A stretch of DNA of 64,000 nucleotides from Roseomonas sp. GC11 (GCF_024437745.1 NZ_JANFNY010000020.1:1-64000), one strand, 5' to 3'. Numbered from the stretch's first letter, positions 43,055 through 50,962 are shown. A program made the numbers and translations. The notes: generated by a model not told the origin, from the sequence alone.

Positions 43055-43063
43055 TGCGAAAAA
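43055..43063 (+). promoter_or_regulatory. TGCGAAAAA element upstream of the gene at 43128
   Basis: Sense copy 73 bases before the ATG, essentially the same spacing as at fliJ and flgB. Confidence 0.5.
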
Positions 43064-43127
43064 TTATGGACGAAAGCCACCCATCCGTGGCACCACGGCG
43101 CGGTGGGATCGATTCAGGAGAAGCCGA

Positions 43128-43571
43128 ATGCAGATCAACCGCCGCGGCCCCGGCGAGGCTTGCCTCGTCGTGGAGGGCCGTGACGTGCTCGACCTCCTCA
43201 TTGCCGAGGCGAGCGACGAGGAATACGAGCGCGTGCTGGGCAAGCTGGAGCGTCTGCTGGTCAGCGGGCGCGGCGCGCCCCGCGTGGCGCTGTCCTACCA
43301 GGGCGGGCTGCTCGGCCCGGTCCAGGCCGATGTGCCGGTGGAGGTGATCGTCATCGAGGAAGACCCGCATGACGACCCGCCGCTGCGCCTGCTGCGGCGG
43401 GAGGTGGGGGCGGATCCGGCGGGGGTGGAAGCCACCGTGGCCGTGGCCGAGCGCCGCGCCGGCCTGCCGCCCGGCCGGCAGGCCGCGCCGGGCACCGCCC
43501 TCGGCCTGCCGCGCGCCCCGGCACCGGGTGTCCAGGCACCGGGTGCCCAGGCACCGGGGAAGAAGCCATGA
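43128..43571 (+). CDS. Hypothetical protein
   Basis: 147 residues, unrecognised. The first 85 residues look folded (ACLVVEGRDVLDLLIAEASD, VALSYQGGLLGPVQADVPVE), then the chain becomes Ala/Pro/Gly/Arg rich with a small repeat (APGVQAPGAQAPGKKP). A GGAGAAG ribosome-binding site precedes the ATG. It overlaps the next gene by 4 bases, so the two probably act together. Confidence 0.65.
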   Translation: MQINRRGPGEACLVVEGRDVLDLLIAEASDEEYERVLGKLERLLVSGRGAPRVALSYQGGLLGPVQADVPVEVIVIEEDPHDDPPLRLLRREVGADPAGVEATVAVAERRAGLPPGRQAAPGTALGLPRAPAPGVQAPGAQAPGKKP

Positions 43572-44260
43572 GCACCCCGCGCCAGGCGCGGCTCGACCTC
43601 GATGCCGCGCTGCGCCAGCCCCTGCCGCGGGCCGAGGCGGAGGCGCTGGTGGCGCTGCTGATGGGCCGCGCCCCGCGCCCCGCCCCCGCCCATCCGCTGT
43701 TCCGCCACCCGGATGCGGAACTGCTGCTCACCGGGGAGAGCCTGGACCATGCCACCGCCGGCTCGCGCATCGTGCAGGAGGAGGAGGCGCCGCGCCTCGC
43801 CATCTCCTCCAGCCTGCCGCCGCAGCCGCAGCTGCTCGGCCATGCGCTGGACTGGCTCGGCGGGCTGGTGAAGGGGGAGCCGGGGGAGCTGCTGGGCTTC
43901 GTCGTGCCACCAGGCAGCCACCGCCACGATATGCGCCTTCTGGCCTGGGACGGGGCGCGGCTCTGCCCGCTCGGCCCGGTGCCGAAGCCGGAGACGCTGC
44001 TGGAGGAGGGATGCAGCATGGCCGCCTTCCAGCGCGCCGCCGGCCTGCCGGACCCGGAGGCGCCGGAGGCGGTGCTGGCCCCGGCCATGCGCCGGGTGGT
44101 GCTGGCCCAGCTCGGCCGGCGCGCCCTGCCGGTGGCGCAGCGGCTGCTCGACGGGCGCTTCGACGGGCAGGCCCTGTTCCGCGCCTGGCTGGCGGCGGCG
44201 GCGGCGCGGCGGCACGGCTTCACCACCGCCTGCACCCCGCTCTCGCTGACGCTGGCATGA
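43568..44260 (+). CDS. Hypothetical protein
   Basis: 230 residues, unrecognised. Helical N-terminus (ARLDLDAALRQPLPRAEAEA), a central part with QLLGHALDWLGGLVKGEPGE and PPGSHRHDMRLLAWDGARLC, and a C-terminal helical part ending TACTPLSLTLA. Coupled to the preceding gene and followed by minC after two TGCGAAAA elements. Confidence 0.65.
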   Translation: MSTPRQARLDLDAALRQPLPRAEAEALVALLMGRAPRPAPAHPLFRHPDAELLLTGESLDHATAGSRIVQEEEAPRLAISSSLPPQPQLLGHALDWLGGLVKGEPGELLGFVVPPGSHRHDMRLLAWDGARLCPLGPVPKPETLLEEGCSMAAFQRAAGLPDPEAPEAVLAPAMRRVVLAQLGRRALPVAQRLLDGRFDGQALFRAWLAAAAARRHGFTTACTPLSLTLA

Positions 44261-44298
44261 GGTCCGGCGCCATGCGTGGTGGCAAAAACGATTTTTCT

Positions 44299-44307
44299 TG
44301 CGAAAAA
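44299..44307 (+). promoter_or_regulatory. TGCGAAAAA element, distal copy before minC
   Basis: First of two sense copies in the gap before minC, 107 bases before its ATG. Confidence 0.45.
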
Positions 44308-44367
44308 CACCGGAAGGCCGTAAGCCCTTGTCATCCGCAGGATGCGGCAGTTCGCTGTCCGGTTTCT

Positions 44368-44375
44368 TGCGAAAA
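44368..44375 (+). promoter_or_regulatory. TGCGAAAA element, proximal copy before minC
   Basis: Second copy, preceded by the same TTTCT context as the first and 38 bases before the minC ATG. Confidence 0.45.
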
Positions 44376-44405
44376 TTCCGGACAGGGCCGGCAGAAGGCA
44401 GGCGC

Positions 44406-45104
44406 ATGACGCAAGACAGCACCCGGGCGGCGGCCGCGCATTCCCCCATCAGGCTGCGGGGCCGCGCCCATCCCTTCCTGACCCTCGACATCGCCGATCT
44501 CGAGCCGGAGGCGCTGGAACAGGCCCTGGCCAGCCGCCTCGCCGGCACCGCCAGCTTCTTCCGCCACGCCCCCGTGCTGCTCGACCTCGGCGCGCTGCCG
44601 GCCGATGCCGGGCCGCGCGTCGCCGGGCTGGTGGAGGCGGTGCGCCGCATGGGCCTCGTCCCCGCCGCCTTCCGCGCCCGCTGGCCGGAGGTGGAGCGCG
44701 CCGCCCTCGCCGCCGGCCTCGGCCGCATGCTGGAGCCCGAGCCGCGCCAGGACCTCGCCGCCCCCTGCGACCGCCGGCCCACCGTCATCGTCAGCGAGCC
44801 GGTCCGCTCCGGCCAGCGCATCTACGCCGCAGAGGCCGATCTCGTGGTGCTGCACTCGGTCTCGCCGGGGGCGCAGCTGCTGGCCGATGGCTGCATCCAT
44901 GTCTATGGCGCGCTGCGCGGCTCGGCCAGCGCCGGCATCGGCGACGACCCGCATGCCCGCATCTTTGCGAAAATCATGGACGCCGAAATGCTCTCGATCG
45001 CCGGGCTCTGGCTCAGCGCCGAGGAAGTGCCCTCCGAATGGGTGAAGCGCCCGGCCCAGCTCGCCATCCGCGACGGCTGGCTGCGCTTTTCCCCCCTGCC
45101 CTGA
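44406..45104 (+). CDS. minC: MinC, septum-site inhibitor
   Basis: 232 residues from the ATG at 44406. The N-terminal FtsZ-binding domain covers about 12-105 (RLRGRAHPFLTLDIADLEPE to RRMGLVPAAFRARWPEVERA). The C-terminal beta-helix dimer domain is well conserved: VRSGQRIYAAEADLVVLHSV, SPGAQLLADGCIHVYGALRG, then AGIGDDPHARIFAKIMDAEM. It inhibits FtsZ ring formation together with MinD. First gene of minCDE. Confidence 0.95.
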   Translation: MTQDSTRAAAAHSPIRLRGRAHPFLTLDIADLEPEALEQALASRLAGTASFFRHAPVLLDLGALPADAGPRVAGLVEAVRRMGLVPAAFRARWPEVERAALAAGLGRMLEPEPRQDLAAPCDRRPTVIVSEPVRSGQRIYAAEADLVVLHSVSPGAQLLADGCIHVYGALRGSASAGIGDDPHARIFAKIMDAEMLSIAGLWLSAEEVPSEWVKRPAQLAIRDGWLRFSPLP

Positions 45105-45144
45105 CCTTTCCACCGACCGCACGCCCGACAACAGGGAGAACCCG

Positions 45145-45987
45145 ATGTCCGCGACCGTCATCACCATCACCTCCGGCAAGGGCGGCGTCGGCAAGACGAC
45201 CACCACCGCCGCCTTCGGCGCCGCCCTCGCGCTGCGCGGCAAGCGCGTCTGCGTGGTGGATTTCGACGTCGGCCTGCGCAACCTGGACCTCGTCCTCGGC
45301 ATCGAGAAGCGGGTGGTCTACGACTTCCTGCACGTCGCCAACGGCCAGGCCAAGCTCGGCCAGGCGCTGATCCGCGACAAGCGCATCGACAATCTCTACG
45401 TCCTCGCCACCTCCCAGACGCATGAGAAGGACGCCCTGACCTTCGAGGGGGTCAACCGCGTGATGGCGGAGCTGAAGGAAGAGTTCGACTACATCCTGTG
45501 CGACAGCCCGGCCGGGATCGAGCACGGCGCCATCATGGCGCTCTACCACGCCGACCACGCCATCGTGGTCTGCAACCCCGAGGTCAGCTCGATCCGCGAC
45601 GCCGACCGCATCCTGGGCTTCATCGCCTCCAAGTCGAAGCGCGCCGAGGAAGGGCGGGAGCCGGTGCAGGAGCACCTCCTCGTCACCCGCTTCGACCCGG
45701 AGCGGGTGAAGCAGGGCGAGATGCTGCCGCTGCACGATATCCAGGAGATCCTCTCGGCCGAGCTGCTCGGCGTCGTGCCGGAGAGCAAGGCAGTGCTGAA
45801 ATCCTCCAATGCCGGCGTGCCGGCCAGCCTGGATGAGAACACCGATGCCGGCCGGGCCTACCGCGATGCCGTCTCGCGCTTCCTGGGGGAGGTGCGCAAC
45901 CCCATCCGCTTGCCGAGCGCCCCCGCGCTGGAGATGGCGGAGGCGGAACCGCGCGGCTTCCTGCGGCGCCTCTTCCGCTTCGCCTGA
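45145..45987 (+). CDS. minD: MinD, septum-site ATPase
   Basis: 280 residues. Deviant Walker A KGGVGKTT (residues 12-18 region), switch-type CVVDFDVGLRNLDLVLGIEK, and DYILCDSPAGIEHGAIMALY are all intact. The C-terminus PRGFLRRLFRFA is an amphipathic membrane-targeting helix. MinD recruits MinC to the membrane and oscillates with MinE. Confidence 0.98.
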   Translation: MSATVITITSGKGGVGKTTTTAAFGAALALRGKRVCVVDFDVGLRNLDLVLGIEKRVVYDFLHVANGQAKLGQALIRDKRIDNLYVLATSQTHEKDALTFEGVNRVMAELKEEFDYILCDSPAGIEHGAIMALYHADHAIVVCNPEVSSIRDADRILGFIASKSKRAEEGREPVQEHLLVTRFDPERVKQGEMLPLHDIQEILSAELLGVVPESKAVLKSSNAGVPASLDENTDAGRAYRDAVSRFLGEVRNPIRLPSAPALEMAEAEPRGFLRRLFRFA

Positions 45988-46008
45988 ACCCACAGGACAC
46001 CCCCGACC

Positions 46009-46254
46009 ATGTCCCTGATTGCCCTGATCCATCGCCGGCGCAACACCGCCGGCCTCGCGGCGGCCAGGCTGCGCCGCCAGATCAGCGCCGACCGCATGGC
46101 GGTGCTGGGCGAGGACATCACGCAGCGTATCCAGGACGCCTGCCTGCGGGAGATCCGCAAGCTGGCGCGCGGCGGGAATGTGCGGGTGCGCATCGGCACC
46201 TCGCCCACCCTGGAACTGCGCGAAATCGATATCGACCTCACCCCTGGACGCTAG
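46009..46254 (+). CDS. minE: MinE, topological specificity factor
   Basis: 81 residues. Typical features: an N-terminal MinD-binding region (NTAGLAAARLRRQISADRMA, then ITQRIQDACLREIRKLARGG) and a short beta-strand C-terminus (VRVRIGTSPTLELREIDIDL). It completes an intact minCDE operon. Confidence 0.95.
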   Translation: MSLIALIHRRRNTAGLAAARLRRQISADRMAVLGEDITQRIQDACLREIRKLARGGNVRVRIGTSPTLELREIDIDLTPGR

Positions 46255-46262
46255 GAGATGCG

Positions 46263-46493
46263 ATGCTGATCTCAGCCTCCCAGTGCCGCATGGCCCGCGC
46301 GGCCCTCGGCATGAGCATGCGCGAGCTGGCCGCCGCCGCGGGCGTGTCCGTCAACACGCTGAGCCGGATCGAGGGCGACGGCAATGTCACCAGCCGGACC
46401 CTGGCCAAGGTGCAGGACATCCTCGCCCAAAGCGGCGTCGTATTCCGCCGTGACGGCTCCGTCGCCGTGGTGCAGCACGCGCAGCAGAACTGA
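46263..46493 (+). CDS. XRE-family helix-turn-helix regulator
   Basis: 76 residues, a lone Cro/C1-type domain: MARAALGMSMRELAAAAGVS followed by VNTLSRIEGDGNVTSRTLAK. It is 8 bases after minE and may be co-transcribed. The next gene downstream on the other strand is the replication initiator, so a role in replicon control is possible. Confidence 0.9.
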   Translation: MLISASQCRMARAALGMSMRELAAAAGVSVNTLSRIEGDGNVTSRTLAKVQDILAQSGVVFRRDGSVAVVQHAQQN

Positions 46494-46606
46494 GCGCGGC
46501 CGCGGACCCCTGCGGCCCGCCTCAGCCCCGGCAGAAGCCGGGCAAAGCCAGGGGAAAATCCCCACGCCTTCCGGAAGGGAGGACAGTTCCGTGAGAAACG
46601 GCAACA

Positions 46607-46639
46607 GGGCCGGGGGCAGAACAGCCGCCGGCCCTTTTT
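46607..46639 (+). terminator. Rho-independent terminator after the XRE gene
   Basis: GGGCCGG and CCGGCCC arms followed by TTTTT, about 110 bases after the stop of the XRE gene. It should end the minCDE transcript before the convergent initiator gene. Confidence 0.7.
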
Positions 46640-46654
46640 CATGCGCCAGGGTTT

Positions 46655-46760
46655 GGTTCCCTGGGGAGGCTCCGCCTCCCCAGACCCCTCCGCCGGGGTG
46701 GCGCGGCCACCCCGGACCCCGCGTTCAGATGGCAGGGTTCGGGGGCCGCGCCCCCGCCTG
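46655..46760. repeat. Cluster of GC-rich hairpins
   Basis: Successive inverted repeats: GGGGAGGCTCCGCCTCCCC, CCGGGGTGG/CCACCCCGG, and GGGGGCCGCGCCCCC, with TTCAGATGG between the last two. A similar array containing TTCAGATGG is at 58124-58278. It lies between convergent genes. Confidence 0.6.
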
Positions 46761-46762
46761 CC

Positions 46763-47740
46763 TCAGGCCGCCTTGCGCCGTGGCCGGCTGGGGCGGGCCT
46801 CGGCCGGGCTGGCCTCGGCGCCCGGCTCGGCATCGTCATCCTCCAGCAGGGGCATGTTCTCGATCGGCTCCAGGCTGGTGATGTTGGTGGTGGGGTAGAA
46901 GGCCACCAACCAGGATTTCAGCGGCGTCTGGCCGGAAGGCTTGGGGAAGCCCTTGTCCAGCGCCCGGCGCAGCCGCGGGTCGATCAGGGCGATGCCATAA
47001 TCCGGCAGGCTGCGCTTGTGCGTGGCATAGGCGGCGAGCTCGGCCTTGAAGCGGCGCAGGTCCTGGGTGGTGCCGACACGCGAGCGCAGCTTGGCCAGGC
47101 CCATGCGGAAGCCGCCCGGCGGCCCGCTGCGCGCGATCTCGTAGAGCCGCTTGGCCACCGGCGGCAGCTCGAAATATTTCGGGCTGTAGGTGAGGAAGTG
47201 CTTGTCCTGCACGATGGCGCGGAACAGCCAGGCGCAGAGGGTGAGTTCCACCGCGCGCATCTGCTTCTGCCCGTCGCGGCCCCGGCGATAGAGGATCTTG
47301 TATTCATCGAGCCAGCCGAAGCCGCGATCCTCGCCCTCGCCGCCGGTCTCAATGTTGGTGCGGACAAAGGTGGATTTCAGCCGCGCCAGGGACTCTTCCA
47401 GCCGCTCATAGGCGGAGCCGCCAGGGGTGCTGCCGGTGGTGATGAAGAAATCATGCGCGGTGAAGGTGATGCGGGCGGAGGGGGACTCTCCGCGGTTGAT
47501 CTTGTCGGCGATCAGCGAGGCCGAATAGACGAGAAGTTCCTTGTCCCAGATGGAAGCGACGCCGTGCTTGGTGCCGACCACCTCGATCCAGGTGGTGCCG
47601 TCGTCATAGCGGGGCAGCTCGGTCTCCTTCTCCCGCCGCAGCGAGAAGAAGTTGTAGACCATGGTGTTGCGGTCGCCCTTGACCTTGCCGACGAGGGGGC
47701 TGTCGGTGGCGCCGAAGTTGAAGGCCTGCTGCTCGTCCAT
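46763..47740 (-). CDS. repA: Replication initiator protein, RPA family (RepA)
   Basis: 325 residues from the ATG at 47740. It matches the plasmid replication-initiator-A family (RPA, PF10134 type): VYNFFSLRREKETELPRYDD, WIEVVGTKHGVASIWDKELL, ITFTAHDFFITTG, RLEESLARLKSTFVRTNIET and VELTLCAWLFRAIVQDKHFL. The fold is winged-helix and binds origin iterons, which lie immediately upstream. The C-terminal 40 residues are acidic then Ala/Arg/Pro rich. Its presence marks the replicon as extrachromosomal. Confidence 0.92.
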   Translation of the reverse strand: MDEQQAFNFGATDSPLVGKVKGDRNTMVYNFFSLRREKETELPRYDDGTTWIEVVGTKHGVASIWDKELLVYSASLIADKINRGESPSARITFTAHDFFITTGSTPGGSAYERLEESLARLKSTFVRTNIETGGEGEDRGFGWLDEYKILYRRGRDGQKQMRAVELTLCAWLFRAIVQDKHFLTYSPKYFELPPVAKRLYEIARSGPPGGFRMGLAKLRSRVGTTQDLRRFKAELAAYATHKRSLPDYGIALIDPRLRRALDKGFPKPSGQTPLKSWLVAFYPTTNITSLEPIENMPLLEDDDAEPGAEASPAEARPSRPRRKAA

Positions 47741-47898
47741 CCGCGATCCGCCTCCTGCCCGGATGTTTTGGACGAGGGCGAAGCGCAGCGCCAGCACTGG
47801 CTGAGGGGGTGTCGGCGTGGCGACGAGTCTTTTTCCACCCCCCCTCGTCGTGACGCCGACATCCCGGTTCCCCCGATGTGACAAGGCTTCCCGGAGAG

Positions 47899-47907
47899 TT
47901 ATCCACA
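47899..47907 (+). promoter_or_regulatory. DnaA box
   Basis: TTATCCACA, a perfect match to the classical DnaA box, located between the second and third iterons. Confidence 0.75.
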
Positions 47908-48052
47908 CCCCCTCCTCGTCGTGACGCCGACACTCTGTTCTTCACTCGTCGTGACGCCGACAAATCCTCGTCGCGACGCCGACGCAGACTCGTCGTCAGG
48001 CCGACGCAGACTCGTCGCCACGCGGACACAACCTCGTCTTAACGCCGACAAG

Positions 48053-48120
48053 TTTTGCGATAAGCTTTTGATTCTAAAAGTCAAATTTGGGTGTATAACC
48101 TTATAACCCTGTAACTCTAT
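48053..48120. other. AT-rich candidate DNA-unwinding element
   Basis: This stretch is strikingly AT-rich against the surrounding sequence and contains GTATAACC/TTATAACC near-repeats. It directly follows the phased iterons, the expected place for strand opening. Confidence 0.6.
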
Positions 48121-48450
48121 GACTCCTTCAACACAAGAAAGGAGAAAGCTCGGGAAAAGCGGGCCTGGAGGGCAGCGCCAGGGGGGCCAGCGTGTCGGCG
48201 TAATGACGAACCTGAATATTGGGCAGGGGAACCGTAATCAACCTTTGGTTGATGTCGGCCAAAAGACGATCACCCATCAAGTAATACATGCCAGGGTTTG
48301 AAATGAATACCTCGTCGTGACGCCGACACATGGCGGGCAGCCCAAGGGATATCTGTATCGCGGCGACCGGGGCGCGATTCTGGGGGTTTTCTCCACGGGT
48401 TCTTCAGGGTGTGTCACGCGGAATCAAACAAAGATGGTAGGGGCGTTTTA

Positions 48451-48459
48451 TGCGAAAAA
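48451..48459 (+). promoter_or_regulatory. TGCGAAAAA element upstream of the gene at 48535
   Basis: Sense copy preceded by GCGTTTTA, 84 bases before the ATG. Confidence 0.45.
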
Positions 48460-48534
48460 TATGGAAGCTGTAGGAGGGCTGCCCTAAACTGCCGCCATCG
48501 CCGCGCCGAGCGCGGCCCTGGTGGGAGAATCCCA

Positions 48535-48813
48535 ATGCTTGACGGACGGCTCATCGGCCCCCTGCTGCTGCTGGCCGGCAGCGTCTGCCTGGTGTTTCCC
48601 GGCACGCTGTCCTCCTGGCTCGCGCCACAGGAGGGTGCGCTGGCAGGCTTCACAACCATCGCGCTGGGCATTGGCGCAGCCCTGGTCGGATGGCGCAGCG
48701 ATCTCGCCGATGCCTCCTTCCACGCCCATAGTGCATTGCGGCATATGGCGGTCGGGGCTGGCCTTACCGGTCCCGCGAAGCGCATGCGCATCCGCATCCG
48801 CTGCGCCCGTTAA
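48535..48813 (+). CDS. Small membrane protein
   Basis: 92 residues from the ATG at 48535. Two membrane helices are likely (LIGPLLLLAGSVCLVFPGTL and LAGFTTIALGIGAALVGWRS), followed by a basic C-terminus (KRMRIRIRCAR). Family not recognised. Confidence 0.65.
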   Translation: MLDGRLIGPLLLLAGSVCLVFPGTLSSWLAPQEGALAGFTTIALGIGAALVGWRSDLADASFHAHSALRHMAVGAGLTGPAKRMRIRIRCAR

Positions 48814-48885
48814 CGAAGGGCGGCGCCAGAACAGCCCCGGTGGCACCGGGGTGGCGCCTCAGTTCCCTGCATGGAAGGACAAGAG

Positions 48886-49113
48886 ATGACTGATCCCCTG
48901 AACGGCCGCGAGATCTGGGTGGTCTGGGGCGGGATCTTCCGTGACACCAGCTTCCAGGAGCTGGAAGAGGGCACGGAGGAACTGCACGGTCCCTTCCACA
49001 GCCTCGAAGCCGCCGAGAAGGCGTGGCTCGAGCGCATGCGGCGGATGGTGGATATCGCGTCACACCGGCTTTTCGTGCTGCGGGCGGTGGCCGTGCCCGG
49101 GCGGGGCGCCTGA
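48886..49113 (+). CDS. DUF4170-type small protein
   Basis: 75 residues from the ATG at 48886, preceded by AAGGA. MTDPLNGREIWVVWGGIFRD followed by TSFQELEEGTEELHGPF and AEKAWLERMRRMVDIASHRL matches a short conserved alphaproteobacterial protein family (DUF4170). Function unknown. It overlaps the next gene. Confidence 0.8.
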   Translation: MTDPLNGREIWVVWGGIFRDTSFQELEEGTEELHGPFHSLEAAEKAWLERMRRMVDIASHRLFVLRAVAVPGRGA

Positions 49114-49436
49114 TGCGGCGCGGCCTGCCCGCCCTGCCCGGCGCGCCCCTGGCGGTGCCGCAGGGGTGGCTGGGCCGCTGTCTCTCGGCCGCGCCGCCCT
49201 GGCGGCGCGCGTCAGACCTCGTTCCCGCCCAGAGCCGGCGGGAACGTGCCCTCGAACAGGCGATGGAAGCCCTGGCGGACCGCCTGGCGCGGACCGAGAT
49301 CGCCCTGCTGCGCGAACAGCGGCGCACGGACCGTGAGAGCGCCCGGGCCGAGGCGGCGGAAGCCGCGGTGGTGCGGCTTCAGGATGCGCTGGACCGGCTG
49401 CGGCAGACGCAGCGCGAGCCTTTCCACCCGGCCTGA
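49113..49436 (+). CDS. Hypothetical coiled-coil protein
   Basis: 107 residues. The N-terminal 40 are Pro/Ala/Arg rich; the rest is a continuous charged helix (RRERALEQAMEALADRLART, EIALLREQRRTDRESARAEA, AEAAVVRLQDALDRLRQTQR). Coupled to the DUF4170 gene (TGATG). Function unknown. Confidence 0.6.
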   Translation: MRRGLPALPGAPLAVPQGWLGRCLSAAPPWRRASDLVPAQSRRERALEQAMEALADRLARTEIALLREQRRTDRESARAEAAEAAVVRLQDALDRLRQTQREPFHPA

Positions 49437-49458
49437 AGCACGGCCGGGCGCGCCAGCC

Positions 49459-49656
49459 TTACTGCGAAAACACCTTGGAGAAGCGGGCGGCCCGCTCGGC
49501 GGGCGGCAGCTGCAGCAGCGTCGGCGCCGGGCGCTCGGCCGCGGCCTGTGCGTGGGCGGGCTGCGGCGCCGCGGCACCATGGGGAAGCTGAGCCAGGGCG
49601 AAGCCACCAGCGGAGAGGGCGAGCAGCAGAGCGACGGCGAAACGGCCAAGCGACAT
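49459..49656 (-). CDS. Small exported protein
   Basis: 65 residues from the ATG at 49656. A signal peptide is evident (MSLGRFAVALLLALSAGGFA, cleaved near ALAQ), followed by an Ala/Pro/Gln-rich mature part ending ARFSKVFSQ. Unrecognised. A minus-strand ATG at 49704 is less likely because it would bury the signal peptide. Confidence 0.6.
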   Translation of the reverse strand: MSLGRFAVALLLALSAGGFALAQLPHGAAAPQPAHAQAAAERPAPTLLQLPPAERAARFSKVFSQ

Positions 49657-49849
49657 GGGAGTGGCTCTCGTGACAGGGCCCCGGCTGGTCCGGGGCACGG
49701 GCACATTTTAACCACTCGTAAATAAAAATCGACGATTCATTTTTTTTGAGGCACCCCTGCGGGGCGTGCAGCGCTGCTTTGGGGGTAACCTGTCCGTGAG
49801 CCACCACAGGCGCACCCCTTCTGGGCGTTCTGTGGTTTTCCCGGGAGCC

Positions 49850-50581
49850 ATGCTGATGGGCCTGACGCAGGTGCCGCGCTTCATCGCGCCGCATTTTATC
49901 GAGATCGAGGGCAGTGCCGACATTCCCGGCCCTGTCCGCCGCGCCTGCGCCTTCACCACTGCCGCCCCTGGATGGCCGCGTGACGCCGACGGCGCCACGC
50001 ACCGGCACCGCTGCCAGCTGCTTTCCCATAGCGGGCGGTGGCAGGAGGCGGGGCCGGTGAACTGGCGGACCGAAACTTCTTCCTGCCTGGCGGCGCCGGG
50101 GGAGGCTCCGGTGGTTGTCGAGGGCTCGGCGCCCGACCTGATGCATGCCATCGCCGCCGCGCTGGGGGCTGCCCATGCTCCATTGCCGCCGCGCGGCGTG
50201 GAGCCGGCGACGCCGGCGGCGGTGATCTGCATCGCCCCGGCCTTTGTCGAGATGCAGCGCGAACCGGGCATGCCGCGCATCTGGGTGAGCAGCCATCTCA
50301 GCGCGACGGGGGTGGTTTCGGCGGTGCAGCCCTGGACGCATCTGATCACCGCCTTCATCCGCGAATGGCCTTCCGGCGAGGGTGGCGGTTTCCGCTGCGA
50401 GCTGGAGGCGCTGCCCTATGCGGCGGTGATGCCGGGCCTGGCGACCACCGGCACTCCGGAGCGTGAAATGCAATTCTGGGAGGCGCCGACGCTGGAGGCT
50501 GCCATCCGGGGTAGCATGGTGCGGATTTTCGCGCCGCGCGTGGCGACGCCGGGCCTGGATGTCGGCGAGGGCGGCGGCTGA
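49850..50581 (+). CDS. Hypothetical protein
   Basis: 243 residues from the ATG at 49850, preceded by GGGAG. Not recognised. It looks like a soluble alpha/beta protein (LTQVPRFIAPHFIEIEGSAD, IWVSSHLSATGVVSAVQPWT, LITAFIREWPSGEGGGFRCE), with no signal peptide. Followed by a strong terminator hairpin. Confidence 0.65.
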   Translation: MLMGLTQVPRFIAPHFIEIEGSADIPGPVRRACAFTTAAPGWPRDADGATHRHRCQLLSHSGRWQEAGPVNWRTETSSCLAAPGEAPVVVEGSAPDLMHAIAAALGAAHAPLPPRGVEPATPAAVICIAPAFVEMQREPGMPRIWVSSHLSATGVVSAVQPWTHLITAFIREWPSGEGGGFRCELEALPYAAVMPGLATTGTPEREMQFWEAPTLEAAIRGSMVRIFAPRVATPGLDVGEGGG

Positions 50582-50608
50582 GGCCGCCAAACTGGCAGAG
50601 TCTTTTTG

Positions 50609-50632
50609 CTTCTTTTTCTTCAGAAAAAGAAG
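50609..50632 (+). terminator. Terminator hairpin, copy of the one after fliI
   Basis: Same 11-base stem and left flank (GTCTTTTTG) as at 30499-30522, here between convergent genes. Confidence 0.6.
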
Positions 50633-50657
50633 TTTCTTTCTAATTCAACCATTTAAC

Positions 50658-50924
50658 TTACGCCTCTGGCAGGGCTGATCCTGGCGGTAGCCGGTATCCC
50701 CGCCGGAGCTTGCGGCGTGCCAGGGCGAGGCCGGCGGCGCGCGCCTCTCCTTCCGCGGCGTAATGATCCTGCCGCACCTGCCCGGATGCGCCGCGCCGCC
50801 CCCATTCCCGCAGCAGGGACCAGCCGCCGAACAGCTCGCGCTGGACGCGCAGGCGGTAGAAGCGGTCCATGTTCCGCGCCGGCTCATGCCGGTGCAGCAG
50901 CAGCGACAGCATCGGGCGGGCCAT
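50658..50924 (-). CDS. WGR-domain protein
   Basis: 88 residues from the ATG at 50924; the upstream ATG at 50966 would run into an inverted repeat that looks like an operator. The WGR signature is clear: MDRFYRLRVQRELFGGWSLL followed by REWGRRGASGQVRQDHY and ALARRKLRRGYR. WGR domains bind nucleic acid and occur as small plasmid-encoded proteins and in PARPs. Divergent from parA. Confidence 0.88.
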   Translation of the reverse strand: MARPMLSLLLHRHEPARNMDRFYRLRVQRELFGGWSLLREWGRRGASGQVRQDHYAAEGEARAAGLALARRKLRRGYRLPPGSALPEA

Positions 50925-50962
50925 CCTCCAGGCCGGGAGCGGTACTCTGCGACCGCGCTCCA

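Larger units (their letters stand above)
47810..48328. repeat. Iteron array, consensus CTCGTCGTGACGCCGACA
   Basis: Direct copies start at 47844, 47915, 47945, 47967, 47989, 48011, 48033 and 48311; inverted copies are at 47810-47827 and 48193-48210. Those at 47945, 47967, 47989, 48011 and 48033 are spaced exactly 22 bases apart (two helical turns), placing initiator monomers on one face of the DNA. Copies at 47844, 47915, 47945 and 48311 match the consensus fully; others differ by one to four bases. Confidence 0.9.
47800..48330. other. oriV: Origin of replication (oriV) of the replicon
   Basis: The region upstream of repA holds direct and inverted iterons, a DnaA box and an AT-rich segment, the usual make-up of an iteron-controlled plasmid origin. 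No gene is visible in 47741-48534 apart from these elements and a TGCGAAAAA copy. Confidence 0.8.

Noticed and set aside
47844-48050. Regularly spaced 18-base repeats that could be read as a CRISPR array
   Set aside because: Spacers are only 4 bases in the phased part, copies occur in both orientations, no cas genes are present and the position upstream of repA fits iterons.
4135-49470. TGCGAAAAA copies as sigma-54 promoters (TTGC as the -12 element)
   Set aside because: A GG at the required 12-base offset is present at a few copies (19796, 32046, 48451) but absent or misplaced at most others.
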